64,000 nucleotides of DNA. It comes from Dichetophora obliterata. Lineage: Eukaryota; Arthropoda; Insecta; Diptera; Sciomyzidae. Each line of letters opens with the position of its first letter. Position 1 is the stretch's first letter. The notes under the pieces were generated by a model. That model ran no database searches and was not told the origin of the DNA. It saw nothing but the letters and a program-made list of their open reading frames with translations. The DNA lies in assembly GCA_963920525.1 (NCBI GenBank), contig OY986436.1:80197630-80261629 (forward strand). Direction: 5' to 3'. The translations under genes and the position numbers were made by a program. Positions 30,124-41,338 of this stretch are shown one piece after another.

Positions 30124-31601
30124 CAAAGAAGTAAAATATAAGGAAATGGTGTTGCTTACACATACACTGTACGTGAACTGTCGCACCATTCGTAAATTGT
30201 GCGAGCGAGAAAGACTGTCTTTTGACATTTTTGAGAACCCTGGCATCTGATTGGAAGACTCCTCAGCAAAATAGTTGAAAATAATTTAATTTTAAGCATT
30301 TTTCACTGCTTAAAAAGCAACAAAATTAAAGAAAAAAACCACTAAAACAAATGCAATATGAGTTGTGCGGTTAAGAATTGTAATAGTTCCCGAAAACTTA
30401 AAAACAATGCGCATTCGTTCCACAGGTAAATATGTCCATACGGTTTAAATTCTTTTAACAAAAGTGCTTTATTTAGTTTCTAACGATATTTTTTTAACTT
30501 ATTTGTTTTAGAAATGTATATATTTCTTATTAAAAATGGTTTAAAAATGCAATTTAGACCCCGTTGATTTTCCGCCAGTTTGATCAAACCACATCTGTCA
30601 AAACACAAACACTGCTTCAGGGGCGCAGTTATTTTTCGCAGTTGAATACATGTTTGGGGCGCTCTTGTTTTCAGCATAGTGAATCAGATTTAGTACCTGT
30701 TTGTTAAATTTTTCTGATTTTTACACAACAACTAGGCAGAAACACAAAAAAAAAATAAGGATTTAAAAAAATTAACCTAATATAATTTGTAATTAAAGTT
30801 GAAGTTTAGAATTTATAGGCCTTCAAATATAGAAAAATTACCTAAAAATCTTGCAGTTTTTCTAGTTTTTCAACAAAACTAAGCTTTATGGGTATTAAAA
30901 CAAAGGTAATGTGCGTATCTATTCAACGAGGTGTCAAATTTAGAATTCCATAAAAATTCATTAAGATATAATTTTTTATAATTAGAATTTGTCTGAAAGA
31001 CTAGTGGTTTCTCTTTTACGAAAGCAATACATTAAAAAGAGAATTATTAAAAAGATAACTACATTCAGAACTGCTGTAGACAGAGAAGCCTGTGTGGTAC
31101 TTACTGAGGTTTGTAAGCCCTAAGCAGCATCCGAAAGCCTCCTTTTGATACATTTTTTTTTTTTTATTAAATCTGGAAAAACCTCGCGATTTTAAGTAAA
31201 AAAAGGGTTGTATCTTAAATGTTTGTATTTTTATGTTTGATATCTTGTTGAATAGATACTTGTATTATCTCTCTTTTGATACCCATAAAGTTTAGTTTTG
31301 TTGGAAAACTTAAAAAATCAGCTAAATTTTTAGTCCACTTTTTCCAATGTTGGATGCCTATAACTTCTAAGCCAAATGCAAGCGATCAAAAATTTTTTAA
31401 ATAATTAGAGTTGTTGCTATTCTTGAAATGTTTCTAAAATTTTAATGCATAAGAACAAACTTTAACAGTTTGGGCCTTCTTTTACGATACAACCGAATAC
31501 GGCCCTTTGTGATTGTTTCTGTATTTGTGTGAACCAACACCAATATAAAAAATACCACACTTTTCTGCTATTACACCACTTCCTTATATTTTACTTCTTT
31601 G
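30124..31601. mobile_element. P-element-like transposon with THAP exon
   Basis: The TIR is CAAAGAAGTAAAATATAAGG at 30124 and its inverse ends at 31601. It is 22 bp perfect and extends imperfectly. The flanking AGCGCAAG (30116-30123 and 31602-31609) is a perfect 8-bp target duplication, as made by P elements. The TIR resembles the P-element pattern with GAAxTAA then ATAAGG. Inside, 234 bp from the left end, is a short exon encoding the start of a THAP zinc finger. The rest of the transposase is missing, so this 1478-bp copy is internally deleted. Confidence 0.8.
30358..30425 (+). pseudogene. THAP-domain first exon of the P-like transposase
   Basis: The ATG at 30358 opens a 68-nt exon, MSCAVKNCNSSR and then NNAHSFHR, ending at a donor AG/GTAAAT. 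The C-x4-C pair after Met-Ser and the SFHR block are the first half of a THAP zinc finger (C2CH), the DNA-binding domain of P-element transposases. The second Cys/His pair and the AVPTF-type end would be in a later exon. The next acceptor-like site (TTGTTTTAG near 30511) leads quickly to a stop, so the gene is truncated. A host THAP gene fragment is less likely given its place inside matched TIRs. Confidence 0.65.
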
Positions 31602-31975
31602 AGCGCAAGCAGTGACAAACTCAAGCGCTACTAGCGGCATGATTCATGTTATACATTGTGAAAACAAATCGCTGCCAAAAGTAAGTCATTGGAGTTTGTA
31701 ACCTGTAAGTGGGTTGTGATGGATATTATTACAAACAGATGTGTAAGTAAGTAAAAAGTAATAGTAAGCAGATGTGTAATAATTGTATTTAGATTTCATG
31801 ACTTTTAATTGTATATGTGTAAGAACTTATTTAGAATAAATATTATTTTGAGTGAAAAAAAAATATTGTCACTTTTCACTCAATATTTTTATTATAAAAA
31901 TCCGAGTTGGGGTTAAATAAAATCAGTCTTAGAATCACATCAAGAAAAAGAAGTCTTTCTATTAACTCAAATCAA

Positions 31976-32080
31976 GCCTTGTGGCTTATTCAATATTTAA
32001 CTATATTGAAACACTGCCTTGTGGCAGACTATGAAATAAAGCCTTGCGGCTGAGATTGAAAGGCCTTGTGGGCAAGAATC
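31976..32080 (+). repeat. GCCTTGTGGC short repeat cluster
   Basis: GCCTTGTGGC, TGCCTTGTGGCA, GCCTTGCGGC and GGCCTTGTGGGC occur four times within about 100 bp. Each is a small imperfect palindrome. Confidence 0.55.
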
Positions 32081-32176
32081 CCCTTTGTCCCTAGATAGGG
32101 AAGTTAGGGAAACTAAAATAAATTCCAACCATTAAACTATGTAAAAATCTTTTTTTCCAATGGGACAATGGGAAAC

Positions 32177-32400
32177 AATAGCGACACAGCTCTGTTGAAC
32201 ATCATTGCTGTAGCATACACGAGAAAGAGTAGAGTATGACTCAGTCACTTCAACAGAGCTGTGTGGCTCTGTTGTTGTTTGCTGTTTTTTAATTACTAAA
32301 CTCAAACTAATAGCCTGAACAGAATAAACTTGCCGTGCTTCAGCGTCAAAAATTGTTTACACAGCTCTGTTAAATAAAGTTGCTGTAGCATATACGAGAA
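32177..32400. repeat. ACACAGCTCTGTTGAA direct and inverted repeats
   Basis: ACACAGCTCTGTTGAA (about 32183) is inverted as TTCAACAGAGCTGTGT (about 32248), giving a 16-bp stem. A direct copy ACACAGCTCTGTTAAATAAA, followed by GTTGCTGTAGCATA, occurs at about 32360. Confidence 0.55.
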
Positions 32401-32639
32401 GTTTGAGTCTGAGCTTTTATGTTTCTGATACTTATGAACAAGATGATGAAAGGGTCTTGAAGAACATTGGGTGACGAAGAGCATTGTTTAAAAATAATTG
32501 TTGAATAGATAGAAAACCGATAGAATTATTATCATCTGTGATAATTATGGAATTAAATTCAGCTATATTTGATTAGATCGAATAAGAATTAATAATTGAA
32601 TTTTTTAAGTTAAAAATCCAGTTTTACATGATTTGATAG

Positions 32640-33210
32640 TAAAATTTGGTATGTAGGTGCTATGGGCCAGCCAAAGTGACGGTCACTATCCCGAGAAACA
32701 ATTTGTGTCCGTACCAAGCTACTCAGGCACAAAAGTTCAGAGTATCGGACTCAGTTTTATTTTTTTACGAGTAGCAACGAAAAACTGCGAAGTATATGAA
32801 AAAAAATTAATCGCAGATTGATATTAAGCCGAATGCAAACGAGCTTCAGCGAACAGGATCCGAAAAAAAAAATTTATATATTGTGTCAATAAAGTAGCTG
32901 ATATGTAACGAAACTGGCCTGAATCTTAACTATAATGTACCCGAAACATACCCAACAAGTACCTCGAAAGTCACCTGAAATAGTACCGTAGTAAGTCTGT
33001 ATTATGTCAATTAAATGTTCAAAAACGAGCGACTATATTCAGACACAATAAGCTGACGAGTGCCCAGATCGGTCTTCGTTCGTACATTGTGCCTGCCCAA
33101 GGTGTTCCAGAAATAGCACTTCTTTCGGTGCAGAGGTCGGACATTTACCGGACTTATATCACATACTTTATTGACACAAAATATGAAATTGTTTCTCAGG
33201 TATATAAATA
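32640..33210 (-). repeat. Unnamed interspersed repeat, uninterrupted copy
   Basis: On the minus strand it aligns with the split copy at 21003-28110 over at least 32930-33205. Its left part (TTGGTATGTAGGTGCTATGG at about 32648) recurs at about 33553. CAATAAAGTAGCTGATATGT occurs twice within the region in opposite orientation. Class unknown. Confidence 0.6.
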
Positions 33211-35430
33211 AATGTTTCAACGTCGTCCTTTAACGGCTGTTAAACGACAACACTATTTGTTTGTTCGTCCTTTATTCGCCAAAATGCCGATCATCCGATT
33301 GCGATAGATACAACTTTTTCAACTTATTGCTTGCACTTTCGCGAAAAATAGAGGCATAGTAAAAATTTTCCACAACCACTATTATCGCCCACAAATCAAT
33401 AAAAATGCAATATTTCCGACGGTGTTGATCGTAACAAAATTATATTTAGTAATTTAGTTCTAGTGGCAACTTGACTAAAAATGTTGCAATATATACGCCT
33501 ACTTTCAGAAATCATTATCATTCTTGAATTGTATACTATTTTATAGTTAATCTTGGTATGTAGGTGCTATGGGTCCAAGAAGTGGTCACTATATAAAAAA
33601 CGCCTTCATTAAAAAACAACTGTTATATCATAGATTTTAATTTTTACTTCGATCGGTAGTCCCTGCACTGCAAATTTTTTTTTTTCAAAATTTTTTATTA
33701 TAATGGCTCAGTATTGGGATATGTTTAAGATTTTGCGGCGAGACGATCAAATTTGCAATCTCGGATTGTTTAAATCGTATCGTATTATTAAAGTACAAAA
33801 TTTTAATTACGTTTGAAGTTTATTTTTGCTCTTGCAGAGTTCGTTTCTTTAGCTGGAAAAACAACAAATTTGGATTCATTTCGGCATTTGCTTCTTGTGT
33901 GATTTCAGCCATTGTCATGCATGCAGCATGAAAAAGACGAAAAAATTCTTCGTCTTTTGACGAACTTTAAGGAAAACAGGAGCTAATCTTTACGAATTAT
34001 TGGTAAAAAAATAAGTTGCATTCATTGTTTATTCATGAATGCTTCTGATTACAGCCCTTACAGAGTATGTAAAATTAATTGTGAAATTGTAGTGTCCAAA
34101 AGTGTATCTCAATTTATTGTTTTAACGTTGCTAAACGTTTTTCAATAAAAAAAAAACAAAAGACAGATCGATTTTGATATGGTCGAATTTCGACCACAGG
34201 CGAAACTAGTTTAAAATTAATATGTCGTTATGATCTTGTAAGAATGCTTTTGTCCCCTTCACTGTTTCCAAAATTGCTTTTTCTCTCTCGTTGATTTTAA
34301 TTTGGTTGAGGTGTCCGTCTATCATCCATCTAAACTTCGATCTCGCTGTGTCTTGATTCTCCTTTTTTGTTGTCTTTATAAGTTCTTCCTCTTTTTTTGT
34401 TTTTTTTTTATATCAGATAACATAACGTGCTGTGTGATTGAGACCGTTCGGGTAACTTCTTCTTTTAACGTGACGTTCGATGGCGTATTGACTCTTTACT
34501 CTACACTTTTATGCACTAAAAAATATTTTCCTATACCTTAAGAATCAATAAATAACTGCCAAAAAACTCAAGGTGTTGATTTCCTTCCTTCTATGAAAAA
34601 AAATCAAGAACATCACCGTGTTTTTGGACCTTCCTTTGGATGAGAGCCTGCTCTTAACTCCTTTCTTCATGGTGATTAGTGGAGATAACTACATATTTAT
34701 TTGATTGTATATCATTAAGGTGACATTATTAAGGTGACAAAACCAGTGAAATTTGTGTATTTTGTTATTTTTATAATTAAGCATTAAGAGTACGTTTACG
34801 TAGTGTAAATATGAGCAATTATGTAATGACTAGTATAAAAGACTGTCCTACGACAGGTCCTCCGACACTTCCTTTTTGCAATCATTTGCCAAAAGCACTT
34901 AGTCTCTTTTTAAAGCTTGATTCACTTGATTTTTGCAAAATACAAATGTACCACTTTAAATAACACTTTAAGTATTGAAGCAGTGTTGACAAATTAGTTC
35001 AAGTGTAAAAGTGCAAAAAGTCGAGTTTGGTAACAATCATATTCAAACACAACTTTACAAATTGGCTTGCAACCATCATATACGTAGCAACTCAGGTGTT
35101 GTTTCTCAGAATTTCATTAAATTCGTCATAACTTTTTTATAAAAAGATGAAAACAACAGGTAGTTAGAACAAAAACGTACTATTGTAAAAGTCCAATATT
35201 GCCACTGATAAGTATCAAATATATTTTCTATGCATACTTTCAGGCGGAATATTTTTGAAAACAGTATGCATTGTAAAAGTACTTTACTGTCAAAAAATAA
35301 TTACATTTTGAGAAATACTGTGTGCGGAACAGCATGCCTTCCCTTTATGTATTAAGATGTGCTGAAAATTTTTGAGAACAGTTTGAGCGATATTGGGCAC
35401 GGAGCAGCGTGCTTGCCTTTTATATATTAA
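33211..35430. other. No gene; AT-rich intron DNA
   Basis: No domain is seen in any frame. TATAAAAGACTGTCCTACGA at about 34836 resembles a TATA box with start region, as in LTR promoters, but no LTR pair was found. The 79-codon frame at 34302 is low-complexity. Confidence 0.4.
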
Positions 35431-35522
35431 GATATTTTTTTTTTTTTTAGACTGAACCAACGCTCAGGGGATGCCCCCTATAAATGCATAAGCATTGTGT
35501 TGATTCGAAAGATAGGTAATAG

Positions 35523-37097
35523 TTAGTTGGAGGGTGGATAGATGGAGTAGTATCGGTGAAGATTTGTTTTAAATTTGCACAGCTCAAAACTGCCGGGAAA
35601 TACGCTCGCAGGGAGACTATTCCACAACCTTACCGTGCGACTAAAAAACGAATTCTCTCGGTAATGCGAGGTTCTGTTGGACATTGAGGCAATGGTAAAG
35701 GGGTGGGCTTGAACAGCTGCCCGAGTGGACCTGGGAAACACACGAGCTGGTGGAGTCAGGCCATGTATCTCCCTTGAACACTTCCCATGGTAGTACCTGT
35801 ACAGAAGGCTTAGGCAACCAACATTGCGTCGATGCCGAAGAGAGTTGAGAGTGGATGAAATACTTTCATCCCCTATCAAATATATCGCACGACGTTGAAT
35901 TCGATCCAGAAGCTCCAAATAAGATCTTGAAGCCCCTGCCCAAATGTGCGAATTGTACTCCATTTTCGGTCTTATATATGAGGTGTAGATCATGCGAAGA
36001 TCAGCTGAAGTGAAATATTTTTTGCACCGTTTTAAAAAACCTAGGCACTTGGCCGCTTCTTTCGACACATCGAAAATATGATTATTCCAACGAAGATCAC
36101 ATTGGATCGATATGCCCAGAACGTCAAGTGCGGCTGATTCCACAAGATCCACACCATTCATATAGAGGGGAGCTAATGGGCAATCCATCCGCTTGTGGGT
36201 TAACAGGCAGCACTGGGTCTTGCTTGCATTGAACTCTACTCTATTTGCAAGACCCCACTCGGAGATTTTTTGTAGATCATTTAGGAGTGTATCATTCATA
36301 GTTTGCCTTTTTCTCTCAATCTCCATAGAGCTTGGGCGTTTTTTGAATGAATATGAATGACAAATGCTGCTGTCGTCCGCAAACGAATGTATTGGGTTAT
36401 GCGTCAACGACAGAAGATCGTTGATAAAAACCAGAAACAAGGTTGGCGATAGGACTGAACCCTGTGGTACTCCTGCGTTGATGGCGTGCTTCTCGGACGA
36501 AATACCGTCAACTACGACCCGAATCGTTCTGTCTTTGAGGAAACACGTGATCCATCGAGCAAAACTACCACCAAAACCATATGCACCAAGTTTTGACACG
36601 AGCGCTTTATGCCACACTCGGTCAAATGCTTTTGAAATATCAAGAGCAACAACCCTGCTCTCGCCGAAAAAATGAACGCATTGGTTCCATTCTTCAGTTA
36701 AGAACGCCATAAGATCACCAGTAGAGCGAGCCCTACGGAAACCATATTGACGATCACTAAGCAGTTGGTTGAGCTCCAGATAGTTCATGATATTAAAGTT
36801 TATTATGCTTTCCATAACTTTGGAAAGCGTAGAGCATATCGCAATGGGTCGGTAGTTTGCAGGGTTCGTGGCATCGCCCTTTTTTGGTACCGGCTGGACA
36901 TTTGCCACCTTCCAACAAGATGGAAATACTCCTGTTCTGTAGGAGATGTTGAAAAGGTTGCGCACAGGCCGAGCCAGCGAAGAAGCACACATTTTAAGCA
37001 CAATTGGCGGTATGCCGTCAGGACCAGAGGCTTTGTTTATGTTGAGATTTGTAAGGACCCTTTTAACTGCTCTCGTTCGAAAGTATATCTCCTGCAT
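35523..37097 (-). CDS. LINE reverse transcriptase
   Basis: This 524-residue frame is a full RT domain: INKASGPDGIPPIVLKMC, NYRPIAICSTLSKVMES, YGFRRARSTGDLMAFL, LDISKAFDRVWH (motif A), AGVPQGSVLSPTLFL (motif B) and the catalytic FADDSSICHS (FADD in place of YADD). The thumb and C-terminal region ends with KMEYNSHIWAGAS and LLDRIQRRAIYLI, and there is no RNase H. The frame overlaps the upstream linker frame (37037-37804), which continues the same protein after a frameshift near 37085. The RT has no internal stop. Confidence 0.9.
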   Translation of the reverse strand: MQEIYFRTRAVKRVLTNLNINKASGPDGIPPIVLKMCASSLARPVRNLFNISYRTGVFPSCWKVANVQPVPKKGDATNPANYRPIAICSTLSKVMESIINFNIMNYLELNQLLSDRQYGFRRARSTGDLMAFLTEEWNQCVHFFGESRVVALDISKAFDRVWHKALVSKLGAYGFGGSFARWITCFLKDRTIRVVVDGISSEKHAINAGVPQGSVLSPTLFLVFINDLLSLTHNPIHSFADDSSICHSYSFKKRPSSMEIERKRQTMNDTLLNDLQKISEWGLANRVEFNASKTQCCLLTHKRMDCPLAPLYMNGVDLVESAALDVLGISIQCDLRWNNHIFDVSKEAAKCLGFLKRCKKYFTSADLRMIYTSYIRPKMEYNSHIWAGASRSYLELLDRIQRRAIYLIGDESISSTLNSLRHRRNVGCLSLLYRYYHGKCSREIHGLTPPARVFPRSTRAAVQAHPFTIASMSNRTSHYRENSFFSRTVRLWNSLPASVFPGSFELCKFKTNLHRYYSIYPPSN

Positions 37098-38403
37098 TGC
37101 AGAAGATCCACCCTCAACAAAGGGCAGTGGCTATCTGAGAGAGTGGAATTTTGAGCAAACAATCTAGCCAATAGGTTCGCTTTATCAGCCGAGTCAGTGA
37201 AGATTTGGTCATCTTTTAAAAGAGTTGGAATCGATGATGATGTCTGATTCTTCACTCTTTTAACAAATGACCAAAAATTTTTGCTCCCTTTGGGGCAGAG
37301 AAGAACCTGTTCTCGAATGCGAGCTTCGTGCAGAAACTTTTCGCGATTTAAAATTGCATTACAGCGATTCCTTGCCTCAATGCGAAGTCTTTTTGTATTA
37401 GTATTCTTGTTAGAACGCCAATTCTGAAAGGCTTCCTCTTTGGACCTGACTGCAATCCTGCAAGTCTCATTGGGAATGCTTCTCATCTTATTGGGAATGA
37501 AAGACCGCATACCCAATAAAATAATTTCTTGCACCATGACAGCCGCGGCATTCACATTTCTATCAGCGAAACATAATTTCCAATTGAAGCTGCGATAAAA
37601 ATTATTTAACGCAGTCCAATTTGCCCTTCCATAAAACCACGCAGTCCTCTTCGGGGCTTTAGGCGTAGAGGTGCAGGGGTTAGAATATGGAAAAACAGCG
37701 GAGATGGTACAGTGGTCCGAGTTACCAAGAGGTGCGTTGACACTCACATCATATTTTTCATGATGCGAAGTCAGAAAAAGGTCAAGGATGTTATGGCTAT
37801 GCATATCACTTTGAGGAAAAAAGTGGGTTCCTTCACTAGTTGAATCAATTGGTTCGATTCAGCAAATAGCTCAACATATTGCCCAACAGGTGTCAGTGGG
37901 CCCGAGTGACGTAACCAAGCCGGGTTGTGGACATTGAAATCGCCTGCCACAACGATCTCACTGTCAGGAAACAACCCCAAAATGTGCATAATTGAATCAG
38001 AGAGAGAGTCTAGTTTGTTAAAAGTGGGCTCCCTCCCTAGATTCGGACTTCTATAAATAAAACAAAAATGTAGCAAGTGCGCGCGAAGCCTGAACCTAAC
38101 CCACATTGAGCTAAACTCTGGATCGGTCACGTTCAGACTCCTCTCACACTGGTACGCCACATCCGTTCTTACAAAAAGCGCGATGCCCCTATGCAAAGAA
38201 AACAATGGCAGTAAGCGATACCCAGGTATATGAAAATCCAGTGGATCTGCATCCTCGGCCACCTGGGTCTCGCTCAGTGCCATTATTTGAGGCCTATGAA
38301 GAGTACAATGTACTAGACCGAGAAAAAATTCGCTCTCAGCCCACGAATATTGCAGAAATCTATGCGAAAATGACCCGACATTTCCGCACCATGCAAACAT
38401 CAA
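37037..38403 (-). pseudogene. LINE endonuclease and linker, two frames
   Basis: Frame 37771-38403 shows the endonuclease motifs IMALSETQVAE, FHIPGY, LHFCFIYRSPN and VVAGDFNVHNPAWLRHSG (active-site GDFN). It shifts near 37790 into frame 37037-37804, which has LDLFLTSH and PLGNSDHCTISAVF (SDH catalytic His). The linker follows with SKNFWSFVKR just before RT. The order and spacing match a normal ORF2. One indel separates the frames. Confidence 0.85.
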
Positions 38404-38410
38404 ACAAATA

Positions 38411-39156
38411 AGGGCATATAAGGTGATTAGTTACGGCTGCAAGAGAATTGCACAACATGAGCAATATGAAGAGTACTAAAGCAAGTGTTATGCCTTTACT
38501 TCAGCACAATTCAGCCCACTGTGCAACCCTACCTACAAACGTAACTAATGGGAGAGGATAGCGGAGAAGACGGACACGAAAGTAACAACAATAACTTACA
38601 CAGCGAGGAGCATAGAAAAGCCCCTCGCGTGGTCAGCAAAAAAAACTAATTCAGTCCAGCGATGTTGATCTGCATCTGGCGGCCCTCAGCAAAACAGGTT
38701 TTGCTGCTGTGATGTTGTTGTTGGTATTGTTGAAGCTGCTAAGTTGTTGTTGTTAAGTTTATGATTTAATTGCTTTATTTTTCTTTGTATTTATTTTTCT
38801 TTCTTTTAGGCACTTATAGTTGAATTTTTTTGTTTATTTTTATTTTAATTAAAGTTCACGGAAACACTTAGTTTTAACACGTCTGACACATTGTCAGCAA
38901 CAATAAACACACTACGAAACATTTAAAACAAACAATTAAAAACAATTAACTAGTAAAAATATAAATTAATAATTAAAATTAAAGGGACGGACGGACGCAC
39001 GTTAACACCCTTCAAGTTCACAAACGCAACTGTCAAGATATGTAATTTAGTGAGTAATTATATTTTATACTGTTTTCTTCACGGTATTTAGCTATACCAA
39101 CCACTCCATAAGAAACCCCCTATCTATCCAAATTTAAAAATTTATACATTACTATA
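38411..39156. other. No gene; possible LINE 5' region
   Basis: Upstream of the endonuclease there is no ORF1-like frame. GGGACGGACGGACGCACG at about 38983 is a short GGAC repeat. Confidence 0.4.
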
Positions 39157-39939
39157 ACAACTAGCTCTCAGCGCTGGAATTTACGAAGTAATCGATTACA
39201 GGTAAACTACAATTGCAATTACAAATTATTATCGTTATCTTCAAAAATAATAATTACGATTACTGTATCACAATCGAAATATTTTTGATTTCAATAACAG
39301 TAATCTTTATTAATAAAAAAATTACAATTACAATTGCTGTGGTCGTAATCAAAATATTTTTATTACGATTACAGTAATCGTTATCACTACAAAACTACAA
39401 TAACGATTACTGTAATTGGAGTAAATGTCTTTTAATTTAATTCAAAAAGAAAAAGAATGTGGAAGTTTAATTTAAATTAAACATAATTAAAATTAGACGT
39501 AGAAAAGTAAGGCCAGTACTGGTGGGTAAGCATCCCAACCTTGTAAATGAAAAATCCAACTCAATATCCCTTTCTTCATTTCATGTCACAGGGAAATAAA
39601 AAAAAATAAATACATTTGGAATAATTTTTCTCCAAATTATGTGTCCCTTAGCAAGGGGAAAAATTAGACAACATTAAAATAAGACTTTCACATTAAATTC
39701 TTTTTTGTTATATCCATGATAAGATGTTATTATTTATGCGGTACCCAATTAAATTAAAAAACAATGATTATCAGATATGTGCTGCATTTCGTGCGAATTC
39801 AATTCGAAGTGAATTCAAATTATAAAAAAGCAACTGTCCGAATTAAAAATGGCGTAACATAGTAAAAAGCTTATTTCTGTTACTTGTAAAAAACGGACTA
39901 TTTGACATGATCATAAAAGGTAAGTATAACGTGGATTTC

Positions 39940-40069
39940 TCTTAGTAATTAAAACAGGCAGCTTGAGTGAAAAAATCGAGAATAATAAAAAATTTATTTT
40001 TATTTAAATTATATATAATTCAATTCGTTATAAACAAGTGCTTTTTAAACAAAGTATTTGAAACCAACA
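39940..40069 (-). repeat. Copia 2 3' LTR
   Basis: It shares TTAGTAATTAAAACAGGCAG and the CAATTCGTTATAAACAAGTG stretch with the 5' LTR. About 20 bp of the 5' LTR are missing here. Confidence 0.85.
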
Positions 40070-40104
40070 CACTCACTTGAATTGTATTTATATATTTTGC
40101 AAGC

Positions 40105-40494
40105 CTATTTGCTTTGAAAAATATTTATGTTTTCCAAACAAACTGGTTTTGTTAAAAAATCTGCAATCATTTCATTTGTTGATACTCCACAAAATACAAC
40201 ATTATTTATCTTCTTCTTTTCTCTAATAAAATAATGCCGAATATCAATATGTTTCGACCATGGATGATATACATCATTGGATGCCAAGTGAACTACACTT
40301 TAGTTATCACAATATATTTTCGTTGGCTGATCGTCTGTGAAATTTATATTGATTTCCTTCTCCAATGTGCGCAACCAAATCACCTCCTGCGTAGCTGATG
40401 ATAAAGCCATATATTCAGCTTCCGTAGTTGACAAAGCAACTGTCGGTTGACGTTTGCTATTCCACGATTGCGCCTCCTTGCAATATGTTAACAT
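40105..40494 (-). pseudogene. Copia 2 RNase H
   Basis: Frame 40300-40494 has SWNSKRQPTVALSTTEAEYM (the copia RNase H TEAEY block). After a frameshift near 40295, frame 40105-40287 has VYHPWSKHIDIRHYFIRE. Both are typical of copia RNase H. One stop or indel separates them. Confidence 0.85.
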
Positions 40495-40562
40495 ATCATG
40501 TCACAGACTTACGCTTTTCCTTATCATTAGCCCAATCAGCATCTGAATAGGTGACCATGTCT

Positions 40563-41225
40563 TCATTTCCCGATGCAGAGTAAAATAACTTCATTCCAAG
40601 TGTTCTTCAGGTAACGGAAAACACGTTTCACAGCCGCCCAATGTGTTATACTTGGATTTTTATTGAATCGACTCAAGGAATTGACTGCTTGACATATGTC
40701 GGGTCGGGTACATTGTGCTACGAACAATAAACTTCCTATGGCCTTCTGGTATTGAACATCTTTCATAGACTCGTTTATTCCGTTTTGCATTTCCAACTTT
40801 TGATTAATGTTAACTGGTGTTGATATGGGGTTACAATTCTCCATATTGTATTTTAGTATTATCTTCTCTATATAATCCTGTTGATCAAGATAAATACCAT
40901 TAATATTTTAAGTAATTCGCATACCCAAGCATTGCTTTGCTGTTCCAAGATATTTCATTTTAAAGTTGTTCATCAATTTATCTTTTATATTTTCTCTGAA
41001 CTTTATGTCATTGCTAAAAAATAGCATATCATCAACATATATTGCCAAGAAAGTCATTTTATCCTCTTTTACATGATAATATATGCATGGATCAACTTTA
41101 GAACGGCATAAACCATATTGCTGCAATGCTGCGTCTAGCTTCTGATTCCAGACCAAGCTTGCCTTCTTCAATCCGTAAAGCGCCTTTTTCAGTTTTAGAG
41201 CATGGCCTTTCTGTATGTTAGCAAT
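40563..41225 (-). pseudogene. Copia 2 reverse transcriptase
   Basis: Frame 40908-41171 contains LVWNQKLDAALQQYGL, the catalytic IYVDDMLFFS and LGTAKQCLGM. Frame 40563-40844 contains GSLLFVAQCTRPDICQAVNS. The N-terminal RT block with the motif A Asp lies in broken frames above 41171. A stop interrupts RT at about 40906. Non-functional. Confidence 0.85.
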
Positions 41226-41338
41226 GGATGGTGGTTCAACTTAGATGTCTTCTGTCAGATCTCCTTGCAAAAATGCAGTCACAGCATCTATTTGATCGAT
41301 TTCAAGTTTATAGCGTGCAGCCAACGCAAACAAGTATC

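Larger units (their letters stand above)
30004..31920 (+). repeat. Gypsy 3' LTR, split by a P-like element
   Basis: A polypurine tract GAAAAGGGGAAGGA ends at 30003 and the LTR begins TGTAGTGCACATGTGG. LTR sequence runs to 30123, is interrupted by the P-like element (30124-31601), and resumes at 31602. The far end is not certain; an AATAAA lies at about 31838, and no second LTR is available for comparison. Confidence 0.55.
35436..38410 (-). mobile_element. Jockey/CR1-group LINE (body without ORF1)
   Basis: The minus-strand order is endonuclease (38403 to about 37790), linker (to 37037) and RT (37097-35523), followed by a short 3' UTR and an A-tail (T-run at 35436-35450 on the plus strand). 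No ORF1 was recognised upstream, although non-coding sequence to about 39030 may belong to it. AAGATAT occurs next to the tail and again at about 39031, which is only a weak candidate duplication. Confidence 0.8.

Noticed and set aside
34302..34541. 79-codon plus frame
   Set aside because: Low-complexity Phe/Cys/Leu sequence in AT-rich DNA with no support.
36747..37154. Open plus-strand frame of 135 codons
   Set aside because: Antisense to LINE RT/linker coding sequence.
35436..39040. Target duplication AAGATAT for the LINE at 35436-38403
   Set aside because: Only 7 bp in AT-rich DNA, and the 5' end is uncertain. Not strong enough to fix the element limits.
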